From positions 220,251,770 through 220,315,769 of the forward strand of contig OX465595.1 of NCBI GenBank assembly GCA_950022295.1: DNA of 64,000 bases, given 5' to 3'. Position 1 is the stretch's first letter, and every line of letters starts with the position of its first letter. Source of the stretch: Bromus sterilis (lineage: Eukaryota > Streptophyta > Magnoliopsida > Poales > Poaceae). The notes below the pieces were generated by a model. That model ran no database searches. It had not been told where the DNA came from and saw only the letters and a program-made list of their open reading frames with translations. The position numbers and the translations under genes are program-made. This document shows, piece by piece, positions 53,543 to 64,000 of the stretch.

Positions 53543-56500
53543 TATCACAACCCTAGTTTTGGTATGTGCTTTTCATTTCTAGAAAAAAGGCATCATGTTT
53601 AAATTTCCTTTATTTAATAATTGGGGATCTGTAAAAGCCTCAAAAAGAATTTAAATAAATGGCCAGACAAAAATATTTTTCCAAAAATCTTCTGAAGTTC
53701 TTCAAAAGTCCTATAAATGGGCATGGTCGCATCTCAGGTGTTGTGGGTCCCACTGCATGCTCCAAGATTTCTCAAAAATTCAGAGAAGGGCTTGGAAATT
53801 TAATAATAACATTATTTGATTTGAAATTCAAATTATTTGAATCTCAAAAATATCCAAAACTTGTGAGTGGTTAGCTATATGCCATGTAAGGACACATAAA
53901 AGTTTTGGGCATTTTATAAAATGCCTAGATACTGTTTCCATGGCAAAACAAATAAATAGAATTAAATAAAAGAAAGGCAGAAGGAAACCTCACCTTGCTT
54001 ACCTCTGACTTACCTGGGCCCAACTAGCCGAGGTGGCCCAGCCTAGGGGCAAGGGCGTCTTCTTTCCCATGCCAGGAAGGCAGGCTGCTGCGTGGCGACC
54101 ATGCCGACGTCGCTGGCCACATCCTACTTCCCCCGATCCCTATCTCCTCGCCAGAAGAACCCCCTCGAAGCCCCCTCTCTCGCTGGTCGCCATCGCGCAC
54201 AGACATGGCCACCGTGCCCCCCATGTCGAACCTTCGTGTCCAGCAGCTCCGCAGTGGCCGTCTTCGTGGTCTTCCGCATTCAATTGGAACCAAGTACACC
54301 CCACGACGACGCCCGCAACCTCCGTCTCTGCCACGGCCGCCGGCACGCCGTCTTCAAATTCTCCGCCTCCAGCGCCTCCCCGAGCTCTCCGACCTCCCAT
54401 TTTCTCGGTCCTCCCCGCGCTTCCAGTCGCCAGCTCGGTCGAGCCCGAGCATGGCCGCCGCCCTAGCTCGACGTCGATAAGGCTATGGCGCACCCCTTGC
54501 CTCCCCGTGGGCACCAGGAGATGCGGACGAGCACAAGGTGCATTCCGCTGGTCTCCCCGTGCCCTCCCGTGGCCAGGAACCCCTCTCCGGCGAGGCGCCG
54601 CCGGCCGGTTCGGCCATTAGGGCACTAACCACCTGGGTTAGTTAACCCTAGGCCACTGACAGGTGGGGCCCTGCCCCCTAACCCCCCTGTTAGTTTTAAT
54701 TAAAACGGGGTTAACCCCTTGAGCCAATGACAGGCCTGGCCCACTGGTCAGTTGACCAGTCAACTCCTCTGACGTCATGATGATGTCATTATGACGCAGT
54801 AAATCTTTCGTCCAAATTAAAAATAATCAAAAAAATTTAGAAAATGATTAACTAATTGAAATTCAATAACTTTTAAACCACAACTCCAATTTAAATAAAT
54901 AATATATGAAACGTTATCAAAAAAATGAAAGGAATCCAAATATGCAACTTTCAAGCATGAAAAAATAGTTTAGAATGAAAAAATAGTAGCAAATGTAATT
55001 TGGCCAATTTTGAATAATCATTTGGAGTTTGAATTTGGAATTCTTTTTCAAATCAACTTCAGTTAACATGTTGCAACATGAACATAGGTCCCATCAGTAC
55101 CATGGCATGCTAACTTATGCATCTTGATTGTGCATTGCAATGTGATGTTTATACTTTGTTGTCTCAGTGTTTGCCGTTTCTTGATAGATTCATCGCCGGA
55201 TGTAGTTTCCGACTGCTCTGAAGAGTGGAACCTCGTGATCGTCAGCAAGGAAAGCAAACCCCATTGATCATGTCTATATAAACCCATTTCCCTCTTGTTC
55301 TCTTATGCATGATTAGGTGATCCACATGTTACCGTTCTATCGCTCAGTTGAAGCCATCCTTTGCATGACCTATCATTGCTGCCACGGTATTAAGCAAACC
55401 TCAACCTAGAAGATACAAGATTGTTTGTGTTCATCATGTGGCCCTTCATCCATGATATTATATTCTAGACTTGTATGCAATGAAGATGATCCATCTGGGT
55501 GATGTATCGGGATGGTAGAGAACAATGCAATTTAATGGTAATTTGTTGGTGAAGTCACCATAACAAAGGTGAACAATGAGAGGTTGTGTAGAAGTACACA
55601 GTGGGTTGTCTCATTTACACTTCCCTAGGCCCCGAGTTCTCGTGTTATGATCCAAGACAAGAGTACTTCCACATGCAAGGCATTGGAACCCCGTTTGGCC
55701 TACTAACTCACCCCGACTATGGTCCAGGATTGGCATGGGTTATTGCTTCTTCGATTTCATTTTATGCCGAAGTGGGAAGAGATGCACGGTTACTTTGTAG
55801 CATGGTTTTAGACGAGCGCAGTACCATCCGTTGAGGTGGGCTTGTCGGACCGTCCATACATCGTTTGAGTCCTGAATGGGAACCCCGGCCGTTTTTCTGA
55901 TTGGGGTACATACTCAAATAGGCGATCCCCTGGACTAGAGTTGGAGCCGTGAGCTAAGTGCCTTGGTGATTATCCTCGGCCGACATCCGCTTGAAGGATG
56001 ACGAGTCACGTGCGGTAAGTGACGACACATGTGTGAAGCGCGATGTGGTGATCAAGATTAGATGGACTCGAGTGCGCTTGTCATCTCAACTCTATGTAGT
56101 CGTAGTACAAGATAGCCAATTCAAAGATTTCTACATTACAACCCCACTTGCCTTTACCTTGATACATGAGCAGGAGTAGTATAATTCTGATGTAAGTCTT
56201 GCTGAGTACGGCTTTGCACTCACGTTTGCTTAATTTATGTTTTAGATATGATACCACTGACCCTGATGGTGGCCTCCCCCTCAAGCTCGACGCCGACGAA
56301 GTCATGTAGTTCCAGACAGCAGCCTGGTCCTTCTGGAGTGTCATTGTGTTTTCTTAAGGCTTCTTAAGCCATTTGTTAACCGTGTCTTTAATAAGACATA
56401 ATTTGCTTCCGTTGTTGTATGATGTAATGTTGAGTCACAGTTATGTGATCTCTGCTTGTCACACTACTATATCTGCTCTGTATAGCAGATGCAATAAAAT

Positions 56501-57044
56501 TATGAGTTTGTAGAGTTCATGTTGTGTTACCTATTGTTTACACTAGACATGTATGCTGCGTGTATGATTATAACGTGCATGTCTTAGTGTGGGATTCGAT
56601 AGCTTCGTTGAGTACTTTCCGGCGGTATTTTATACACCAAGTGGCCCTTAGATGTGCGCAGCTTGGGGCATCGCAATGCGATTGCCCGTGACTCTGTCAC
56701 GTGGCACACTTTGTTGTATGATTGAGCCCGCCCGATACCCCGACTAAGTGTTTGGGCTGGAGTCTGTTTATGCAAGTTTTATGAGTCAATCGATAATATG
56801 GTTGAGGCGACTTGTTTATGAGTATGGGATTTCACCACCCATAATCATTTAGACTTGTGAGCGGACGATGAGGACCCATTTAAGTTGATCATCCGGCCTG
56901 GATGGGATGCCCCTCACGTTCGAGCTTTCCGAGAATGTTCTGTGCTTGGCCTTGTCTGCTTAGACAAGTGGGTACGGCTCTCGGCTCCTCATATGATTGA
57001 GTTGTAGCAGGAATTACATACGCAAACCCCGGGTCCCGATAGAC
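53543..57044 (+). repeat. Element X 5' LTR (~3.5 kb)
   Basis: It ends two bases before the primer-binding site. The region 53543-54600 matches 61939-63090, including a GC-rich block at about 54020-54610. Later parts differ by insertions or deletions. ORFs in the GC-rich block are low-complexity and not credible. Confidence 0.75.
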
Positions 57045-57045
57045 T

Positions 57046-57057
57046 TGGTATCAGAGC
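57046..57057 (+). other. Element X primer-binding site, initiator tRNA-Met type
   Basis: TGGTATCAGAGC, the standard plant sequence complementary to the 3' end of initiator tRNA-Met. Confidence 0.92.
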
Positions 57058-57516
57058 AGGACTTCCTGTAGGATTACTAAACCTTGGCCGAAGTCGAGTC
57101 TAGCATTCTATAGTTATATAGCTACTTGGGTATAAGGGAACAACGTAAGGCTTCATTTTTCTCCTTACCCTCATCGATCTGATTTCTGAGTCACCCTCAT
57201 CTTTTCTACGGGAAGATAGGACTAGGCTCATCTATGTCTATACTAGAACATCTCGTTGTTTGACTCTCGATAGCCGTAGGAATGTTTTGGTTGTCTAGAG
57301 TCACCATTCCATCAAGCCTTTTGAGAAGGTTCTGATCATTCTTCCAGATTGATTTATTTTTTCACCCTGGTACAGCTGTTATGCTGTCTGATTTGTCCCG
57401 TGATTCCAGTGATTCCAATGCTTTTGCATTACAATCTTGTCCTCTCTTCAATTATGTCATCTTTGCTTTGATTCCATCATAAATCCTACTCTGATTGTTG
57501 ATTTTTATCACATAGA

Positions 57517-58720
57517 ATGTCAGGTGGGACTAGATGTGTTGAATCTGGTCACGGTAATCAAAGTGGTGATGATGATCCTCCTTCACCGCCTTCTGCAGCG
57601 GAAATCATGATGGAGGCTGAGTGAAATCGTCGTGATCAAACACGCCTTTTGGAGCTCATTGAGAAGAATAACTTTCTTCAGCGAGATGCGATAATATCCA
57701 TCCAGGATTTCATCCTCTTGAACCTGTCGGTATTCTGATGTTCATCTGAGCCCCTTGATGCCGATGATTGGCTCCGTTCCATCGAGCGTAAGCTTGAGAC
57801 GGCGCATGTTTCTCCAGATGATCGTGTGATGTTTGCGGCATACTTTCTGGAAGGTGCTGCTGCTGAATGGTGGGAGAGTTTTCTTGCAATGCAGCCTGAC
57901 GGTCACGTAGTGACTTGGCAGGAGTTCCGTGATGCCTTCCAAGGGTACCACATTCTGGATGAGCTGATGGAAAGAAAGAGGGAAGAGTTCTTCAATCTAT
58001 CTCAGGTAAATATGACTTCTCATCAGTACAAGATTGATTTCAATTGACTTTCTTGGTATGCCCCTGAGAAGATATCAACCGATGCCAAGAAGTAGGCAAG
58101 GTTCCGCAAGGGACTTAGCCCTATCCTTCGGCATGATCTCAATCTCCTTGAATTTGTCAACTTCGAGGATTTGATTAATAGATCATTCCGAGATGAGCAT
58201 GGAAATAAGGTCTTTGAAGAGTCTCGCAAGCGTGATCGTGATCTTGCTTCATCTTCTGGTTCGGGTTCTCGGAAACGTCGAATTTGGATCCCAACTAGTG
58301 CCATTCCTTCGCACTTGATTTCAAGACCATCTCCACAAAGCAAGAAAACCCAGAAATTTAGTAGAGAGCATGCCATCCAAACTCCACAACCGAACATATG
58401 ACTGTGCTACAAGTGTGGTAATCCTGTCCACATTGCACGACATTGTTCATTGCAAGAGAATGTTCCTCCTCGTACAAAACATAAAGCCAAAGTTAAACCA
58501 CCAAAGTCTTCCATAGCCAATTCCGCTATTTTTCAATACGGACGTGTGAGCCCTGCCACCATCAAAGAAGCCCAATAGGATACGAAGGTTGTACTCAGTA
58601 CACTTCCTGTTAACTCCAAACCTTCTTCTGTTCTGTTTGATTTTGGATCTTCTCATTCCTTTTTATCTGAAAAGTTCGCATCCTGCATGACATTTTATTC
58701 GAGGAGTTTCCTACCTCTTT
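57517..58720 (+). pseudogene. Element X gag and protease
   Basis: Start MSGGTRCVESGHGN at 57517. The retrotrans_gag core is at about 57740-58050 (LEGAAAEWWESFL, VTWQEFRDAFQGYHI, MERKREEFFNLSQ). A basic linker follows, with GSRKRR. The CCHC zinc knuckle CYKCGNPVHIARHC is at about 58403-58444. The protease motif LFDFGSSHSFLS is at about 58637-58672, where the usual DSGASHSF reads DFGSSHSF. In-frame stops lie at about 57622, 57736, 58045, 58096, 58399 and 58576. In intact relatives this makes the particle and processes the polyprotein. Confidence 0.85.
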
Positions 58721-60360
58721 CATGATTAAAACTCTAGGATCCACATGGCGTACCATTAGGGTAAGTCATGACAATGAAATTTCTGTTGAGGATGTTGTAT
58801 TCCTTGCTTCTCTCATAGCCCTCAGATCTTCAGATATCGGTATCACCTTAGGCATGGATTGGTTTTCTAAACAACATTCCAAGATTGATTGTGCCACTAA
58901 ATCTGTCCAACTCACTCATCCTTCCGGCAAGATAGTCCATTTCACATCTCAAGTTTTAGAAACCCAGCTATATTCGTTGAATGAACATCCCCTCCTAACC
59001 TTGAAGATATTCCGATAGTTTGTGACTTTCCGGATGTCTTTCCACAAGAGCTGTCGGGAATGCCTACTGACAGATGTGTAGAATTCATTGTAGATCTTGC
59101 CCCAGGAACCGCCCCAATTTCTAGACGCCCATATATAATTGCCCCACATGAGTTAGCTGAGCTTAAAATCAAACTCGAAGCTTTGTTGGAAAAAGGCTTC
59201 ATCCTCCCTAGCTCATCGCCATGGGGTTTCCCCGTTCTGTTTGTAACGAAGAAAGATGGAACAGAAAGGATGTGCATAGATTATCGCCCGCTTAATCCAG
59301 CGACGATAAAGAACAAGTACCCACTTCCCCGGATCAATGATCTTTATGATCAACTTGCTGGATCCTCAGTCTTCTTCAAAATGGATTTGATATTGGGCTA
59401 TCATCAAATCAAAATCCGAAATAAGGACGTTCCCAAGACGGCTTTCACTACTCGTTATGCTCTTTACGAGTTCATCATCATGTCCTTCGGTTTAACCAAT
59501 GCCCCCGCCACATTATCGCGCTTGATGAATTTGATCTTCATGGAGTACTTGGATAAATTTGATATAGTTTATCTTGATGACATGCTCATCTACTCGAAGA
59601 ATGAAAAAGAGCACGCAGAACATCTTAGGATGGTATTGATGAAACTTAGAGAGCATCACCTTTATGTTAAGTTTTCCAAATTTGAATTCTGGCTTCCAGA
59701 AGTGACCTACCTAGGCCACGTGATTTCGGCAAAAGGCATTGCTGTCAATCCCGAGAGAGTTCAAGCCGTCCTTGACTAGACTCCACCTGAATCGGTTAAG
59801 CAAGTTAGGAGTTTTCTTGGCTTAGGAAGCTATTGTCATAGCTTCGTTGATAACTTCTCCAAAGTTTCAAAACCTCTAAATGAACTCCTCAAGAAAGATA
59901 AGAAATTCGAATGGACCCCCAAGTGTGAGGAAAGTTTTTAAGAGATGAGAAGAAGATTGACTTCTGCACCCGTAATTGCACCTCCAGACACCAAAAGGGA
60001 TTTCAAAATCTATTGTGATGCTTCACGGCAAGGGTTAGGAAGCATACTTATGCAAGATCGACATGTGGTAGCATACACTTCACGCCAGTTGCGTCCACAT
60101 GAAGAGAACTATCCTACCCATGATCTTGAACTCGCCGCCGTAGTTCATGCCCTGAAGACTTGGCGACATTACCTCCTTGGTAATCATTGTGAAATCTATA
60201 CCGATCACCAAAGCCTCAAATACATATTCACCCAGCCAGATCTTAACCTCAAGCAAAGATGCTGGATAGAGTTGATAAAAGATTATGACTTAGGAATTTC
60301 TTACACCCCAGGCAAAGCCAATGTCATGGCTGATGCACTAAGTCGTAAGTCGTATTGTAA
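58721..60360 (+). pseudogene. Element X reverse transcriptase and RNase H
   Basis: RT at 59060-59779: PYIIAPHELAELK, FPVLFVTKKDGTERMCIDYR, VFFKMDLILGYHQIKI with the first catalytic Asp, SFGLTNAPATLSRLMN, IVYLDDMLIYSK with the catalytic Asp pair, and FWLPEVTYLGHVIS. In-frame stops occur at 59777-59779 and 59939-59941. RNase H follows from 59945: FKIYCDASRQGLG (first Asp), THDLELAAVVHALKTWRHYL (Glu), IYTDHQSLKYIF (Asp), GKANVMADALSRK (final Asp). The catalytic residues all remain, so decay looks moderate. Confidence 0.9.
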
Positions 60361-61930
60361 CAACCGCATGTTACAACAGTATCAACCACTTCTCTATGAG
60401 GAATTTCGAAAGCTTAATCTGGAGATAGTTCCTCAAGGATTCCTTTCCACCTTCATAGTGAAACCAAATCTTGAGGATCAAATAATTGCTGCCCAGAAAC
60501 ATGATAGTGGTATCCAAGAGATCAAAGAGAACCTTGCTAGCGAAAGTGTTAAATGTTTCTCCGTAAATGATCAAGGAACGGTATTCTTTGAGAATCGTTT
60601 CTTAGTGCCGGAAAATCAAAACCTAAAACAGTTGATCCTTAAGGAAGCTCATGACACTCCCCTCTCGATTCATCCCGGTAGTAAAAAAATGTACCGATAT
60701 CTACGCCAGAGATTTTGGTGGACCGGTATGAAGCGAGAAATCGCTCATTTTGTTGCTGAATGTGATGTTTGCCGTCGCATTAAGGCAGAACATCAAAGAC
60801 CTGCTGGTACTCTTCAACCTTTTTCCATTCCCGAGTGGAAGTGGGATAAAGTCAGTATGGATTTCATCACTGGCTTTCCAAAGTCTCAGAAGGTAAACAA
60901 TGCCATATTCGTGGTCATTGACTGTCTTTCCAAAGTTGCTCATTTCTTTCCTGTTCGCGAGAGTATAACTGCTAGCCAGTTGGCGGATTTATATGTCTCC
61001 CGGATCGTCTCACTCCATGGTGTTCCTTTGGAAATCAATTCAGACCGTGGAAGTCTTTTGACCTCTCGATTTTGGGAAAGTTTTCAAAATGCTATGGGAA
61101 CCCATCTCTCCTTTAGGACCGCTTTTCATCCCAAGTCAAGTGGTCAAGTAGAAATAGTCAATCAAGTTCTCGAAGACATTCTCAGAGCGTGTGCTATCTC
61201 TTTCGGAAAGAGTTGGGAGAAATCTCTTCCATTCGCCAAGTTTTCTTATAACAACAGCTTCCAATCTAGTCTGGGCATGGAACCTTTTGAATTTCTCTTT
61301 GGACGAAAATTTCGAACACCATTGAACTGGTCAGAAGCTGGTGAAAGACAATTCTTTGGACCGGATATCATCCAGGAAGCTGAAGAGAAGTTCCCATTGT
61401 TTGTGGCAATTGAAAACAGCCCAATCTCTTCATAAAATCTACTATGATCATCATCATAGGCCAGAAAGCTACGAGCTGGACGAGAAGGCTTACCTCCGGG
61501 TTACTCCTCTGGAGGGAACCCATCGCTTCGGTATCAAAGGAAAATTGGGCCCACGTTACATTGGTCCCTTTTGCATTCTCCCTAAACGTGGAGAAGTTGC
61601 CTACCAACTTGAACTACCCCCGCATCTTTCTCAAGTTCACGATGTCTTCCACGTATCTCAGCTCAGGCGTTGCTTCAAGGACCCCATCGGCGAAGTAGAC
61701 CACGAAACGCTTGATCTCCAAGAAAACATGTCTTATCGAGAGTATCCTGTCCATATCCTCGATGAAGCTGAGCGCACCACCCGATGTCAGAAGATCAAGT
61801 TCCTTAAAGTCCAGTGGTCCAACCATCCCAAGAAGGAAGCCACCTGGGAAAGAGAAGATCATCTTCGAGTCGAGTACCCCACCCTCTTCCCGAAGACTTC
61901 TGAATCTCGGGACGAGATTTTTTTGAGTGG
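60361..61930 (+). pseudogene. Element X integrase and chromodomain
   Basis: Zinc-binding HPGSKKMYRYLRQRFWWTG...CDVCRRIKAEH at about 60670-60790. The core shows VSMDFITGFP, INSDRGSLLTS and SSGQVEIVNQVLE, so the D, D and E are in place. A frameshift lies near 61420. The C-terminal part (61425-61930) has the GPY/F region LGPRYIGPFCIL, HDVFHVSQLRRC, then a chromodomain (YREYPVHILDEAERTTR, KFLKVQWSNHPKKEATWERE, YPTLFPK). The chromodomain is thought to guide integration to heterochromatin in these elements. Confidence 0.9.
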
Positions 61931-61938
61931 GGGCGAGT

Positions 61939-63815
61939 TGTCACACCCCTAGTTTTGGTATTTGATTATCATTTCTAGAAATAAGGCATCATGTTTAAAT
62001 TTCCTTTATTTAATAATTGGGGATTTGGAAAATCCTCAAAAATAATTTAAATCAATGGCCAGACAAAAATCTTTTTCCAAAAATCTTCTGAAGTTTTTGA
62101 AAAGTCCTATAAATGGGCATTATCACATCTCATGTGTTGTGGGTCCCACTACATGCTCCAAGATTTTTCAAAAATTCAGAAAAAACTTGGAAATTTAATA
62201 ATAACCCAATTTGATTTGAAATTCAAATTATTAGAATTTCAAAAATATCCAAAACTTGTGAGTGGTTAGCTATATGCCATGTAAGTCCACATAAAAGTTT
62301 TGGGCATTTTATAAAATGCCTGGATATTGTTTTCAAGGCAAAACAAATAAAAATAATTAAATAAAAGAAAAACAGAAGGAAACCTCACATTGCTTACCTC
62401 TTACTTACCTGGGCCTAACTAGCCAAGGTGGCCCAGCCCAGGGGCAAGGGCGTCTTCTTCCCCGCGCCAGGAAGGCAGGCCGCTGCGTGGCGACCATGCC
62501 GACGTCGCTGGCCACCTCCTGCTTCCCCCGAGCCCTATCTCCTCGCCAGGAGAACCCCCTCGAAGACCCCTCTCTCACTGGTCGTCTCCCCTCCCTCTGC
62601 TCCCCGTTTCCGAGCTCCACCCGAGAGCAACGTCGGCAGCCATCGCGCGTAGACGTGGCCAATTTGCCCACACGCCGAACCTTCGTGTCCAGCAGCTCCG
62701 TAGTGGCCGTCTTCGTCATCGTGCGCATTCAATTGGAACCGAGGACGCCCCACGACAACGCCCGCAACCTCCGTCTCCACCACGGCCGTCGGCACACCGA
62801 CGTCAAGTTCGCCTCCTCCAGCGCCTCCCCGAGCTCTCCGACCTCTCCTTCATACTCACGGTGAGCCGGCGCATTTTTTCCACCTTCTCGCTGTCCTCCC
62901 CGCGCTTCCAATCGCCTACTCCGTCGAGCCCGAGCACGGTCGCCGCCCGATCTCGACGTCGGCAAGGCTATGGCGCCCCCCTGGCCTCCCCGTGGGCACC
63001 AGAAGATGCGAAAGAGCACAAGGTGCATTCCGCTGGTCTCCCCGTGCCCTCCCGTGGCCGGGAACCCCTCTCCGGCGAGGCGTCGCGGTGACCCGTGGTA
63101 ATATCTTTTTAACCGTAGATCCATTTTAGGTGATTCCAAAGCCCAAGGTTTTATTTTGAAATCTTCTATCTAGTAAAACCCTAAAATTTTATTTTTGATT
63201 TTCGAAAATATTCAAATCTGATCGGATTCAAATTCGACTTTTGATGATCGTATCTTTTGTTTGAAAACTCGGTTTTAATTGATTCTTTTTTGCAAAGGGA
63301 AACCCTAGTTAAACCCTAGTTTCTAGACACATTGCAACCCACTTTGAACGCATTTGTGATTTGTTTTCAAAAACCGTTTATTTCGGTTATTTTTGGAGTT
63401 TCTTTGATTTTGTTTCGCTATTGTCTGGAATCGTGTGTTCATTGTGAACTTTGTTTGAACGAACTAGATTGCTTGGAGTGTGACGAGTAGAATTGTGAGA
63501 ATTGTGAGCGCAAATAACTTCATCAAGATTCAAGGCAAGTCATATATTTGATCATACTCCCTATTATCTATGTTTTCAATGAATTAGTTCTTCTTCTGTA
63601 GATTGAAAGATAGGATATGCTATGCTATTACACCCAGTAATTAATTGAGGTAGGTCTGATCCTTACATCATTGTCACCATCATATACTATGATATTGCTA
63701 TGCTAAGCAGATGTGGATTGGGAAGTGAATCATTATGAGGTATGAATGATAATGTAGTAATCAGGACCAAGATAAAGTTAATGAACTACCTGGGTGGGAT
63801 GGTTGCGAGTATCTT
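61939..63815 (+). repeat. Element X 3' LTR, truncated
   Basis: Starts TGTCACACCCCTAG right after the purine tract. About 1.9 kb remains of about 3.5 kb, ending at the TNP2 junction. Confidence 0.85.
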
Positions 63816-64000
63816 GGAGATCGACCAAGTCAATGTGTTGGAGCGCGACTAGGTTTGCTCTTTCAAAGTCGGCGAGTCGATCCTGGAAGTCGACAAGCAT
63901 TTCACGGCGACCCTCGCGGTGACCACATCCATCGAGCCTGCCGAGGTGCCCATTGACGGGCAGACCAACGGGGTTATCGATGCCTAGATAATTCGTGCAA
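63816..64000 (-). pseudogene. TNP2 transposase fragment at the window end
   Basis: 185 bp collinear with 48384-48571, with six differences by eye. It begins without a terminal inverted repeat directly after element X LTR sequence and continues past the window. It is a second copy of the same transposase family and orientation, covering the ERANLVALQHIYLVDL region. Confidence 0.85.

Larger units (their letters stand above)
53543..63815 (+). mobile_element. Element X: Tekay-type chromovirus (Gypsy), plus strand, 3' end truncated
   Basis: 5' LTR from 53543 (TATCACAACCCTAG, ancestral TGTCACACCCCTAG as at 61939), initiator-Met primer-binding site at 57046, gag-pol at 57517-61930 with a C-terminal chromodomain, polypurine tract GAGTGGGGGCGAGT and 3' LTR from 61939. 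The 3' LTR stops at 63815, where TNP2 sequence begins. The coding region has several stops and frameshifts. Confidence 0.88.

Noticed and set aside
54020..54620. Overlapping long ORFs at 54020-54620 (also 62430-63140)
   Set aside because: They fall in the GC-rich block shared by both LTRs of element X and show no known domain.
57046..57057. tRNA gene considered because of a tRNA-complementary sequence
   Set aside because: Only the 12 bp primer-binding match is present; no tRNA body or A/B boxes.
1..64000. Ordinary host genes
   Set aside because: All longer frames with recognisable domains belong to transposons or are short captured fragments; no multi-exon host gene could be assembled.

Overview
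This 64 kb window is intergenic DNA from a large plant genome. It is almost entirely nested transposable elements, and I see no complete host gene, rRNA or tRNA. The element types point to a grass, most likely Triticeae (wheat, Aegilops or barley): Gypsy LTR retrotransposons with TGTCG...CGACA LTRs, Athila-like LTRs starting TGATACGTC, a Tekay-type chromovirus starting TGTCACACCCCTAG, and CACTA DNA transposons with long subterminal repeat arrays. The species call is inference; the element boundaries are read from the sequence.

Left two thirds (1-36558) is one nest. The labels are mine. A minus-strand Gypsy fragment P (34624-36558) lies in an older minus-strand Athila-like element Y. P is broken by plus-strand Gypsy O (1-34618, LTR 33943-34618). 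O is broken by minus-strand Gypsy B (1962-32720, TSD gattg). B is broken by its sister copy A2 (7046-27754, TSD aata[a/c]). A2 is broken by the 10.5 kb CACTA-1 (7664-18174, TSD cat) and by a 4.27 kb solo LTR (21087-25356, TSD aatac).

Right third (36559-64000): Y's LTR is split by plus-strand Athila-like element Z (38245-53154, TSD a[a/t]agc) and is also cut by Tekay element X (53543-63815). Z carries CACTA-2 (40687 to about 47165) and a truncated TNP2 transposase (47568-50098). A second TNP2 fragment runs off the window end (63816-64000).

Most coding regions are decayed by stops and frameshifts. Two reading frames stand out. (1) O, B and A2 each carry, between pol and the 3' LTR and on the strand opposite to pol, an ORF with an RG-rich N-terminus, a REM-like B3 DNA-binding domain and an acidic Ser-rich tail. 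The A2 copy (18588-19181) is intact and has its own TATA box. (2) CACTA-2 carries a short intact ORF (41236-41490) that combines an RNase H1 N-terminal/caulimovirus-viroplasmin hybrid-binding domain with a C-terminal membrane helix. CACTA-2 also holds an exon fragment resembling a plant glutamate receptor-like gene, and both CACTA elements hold long hairpins in their 5' regions.
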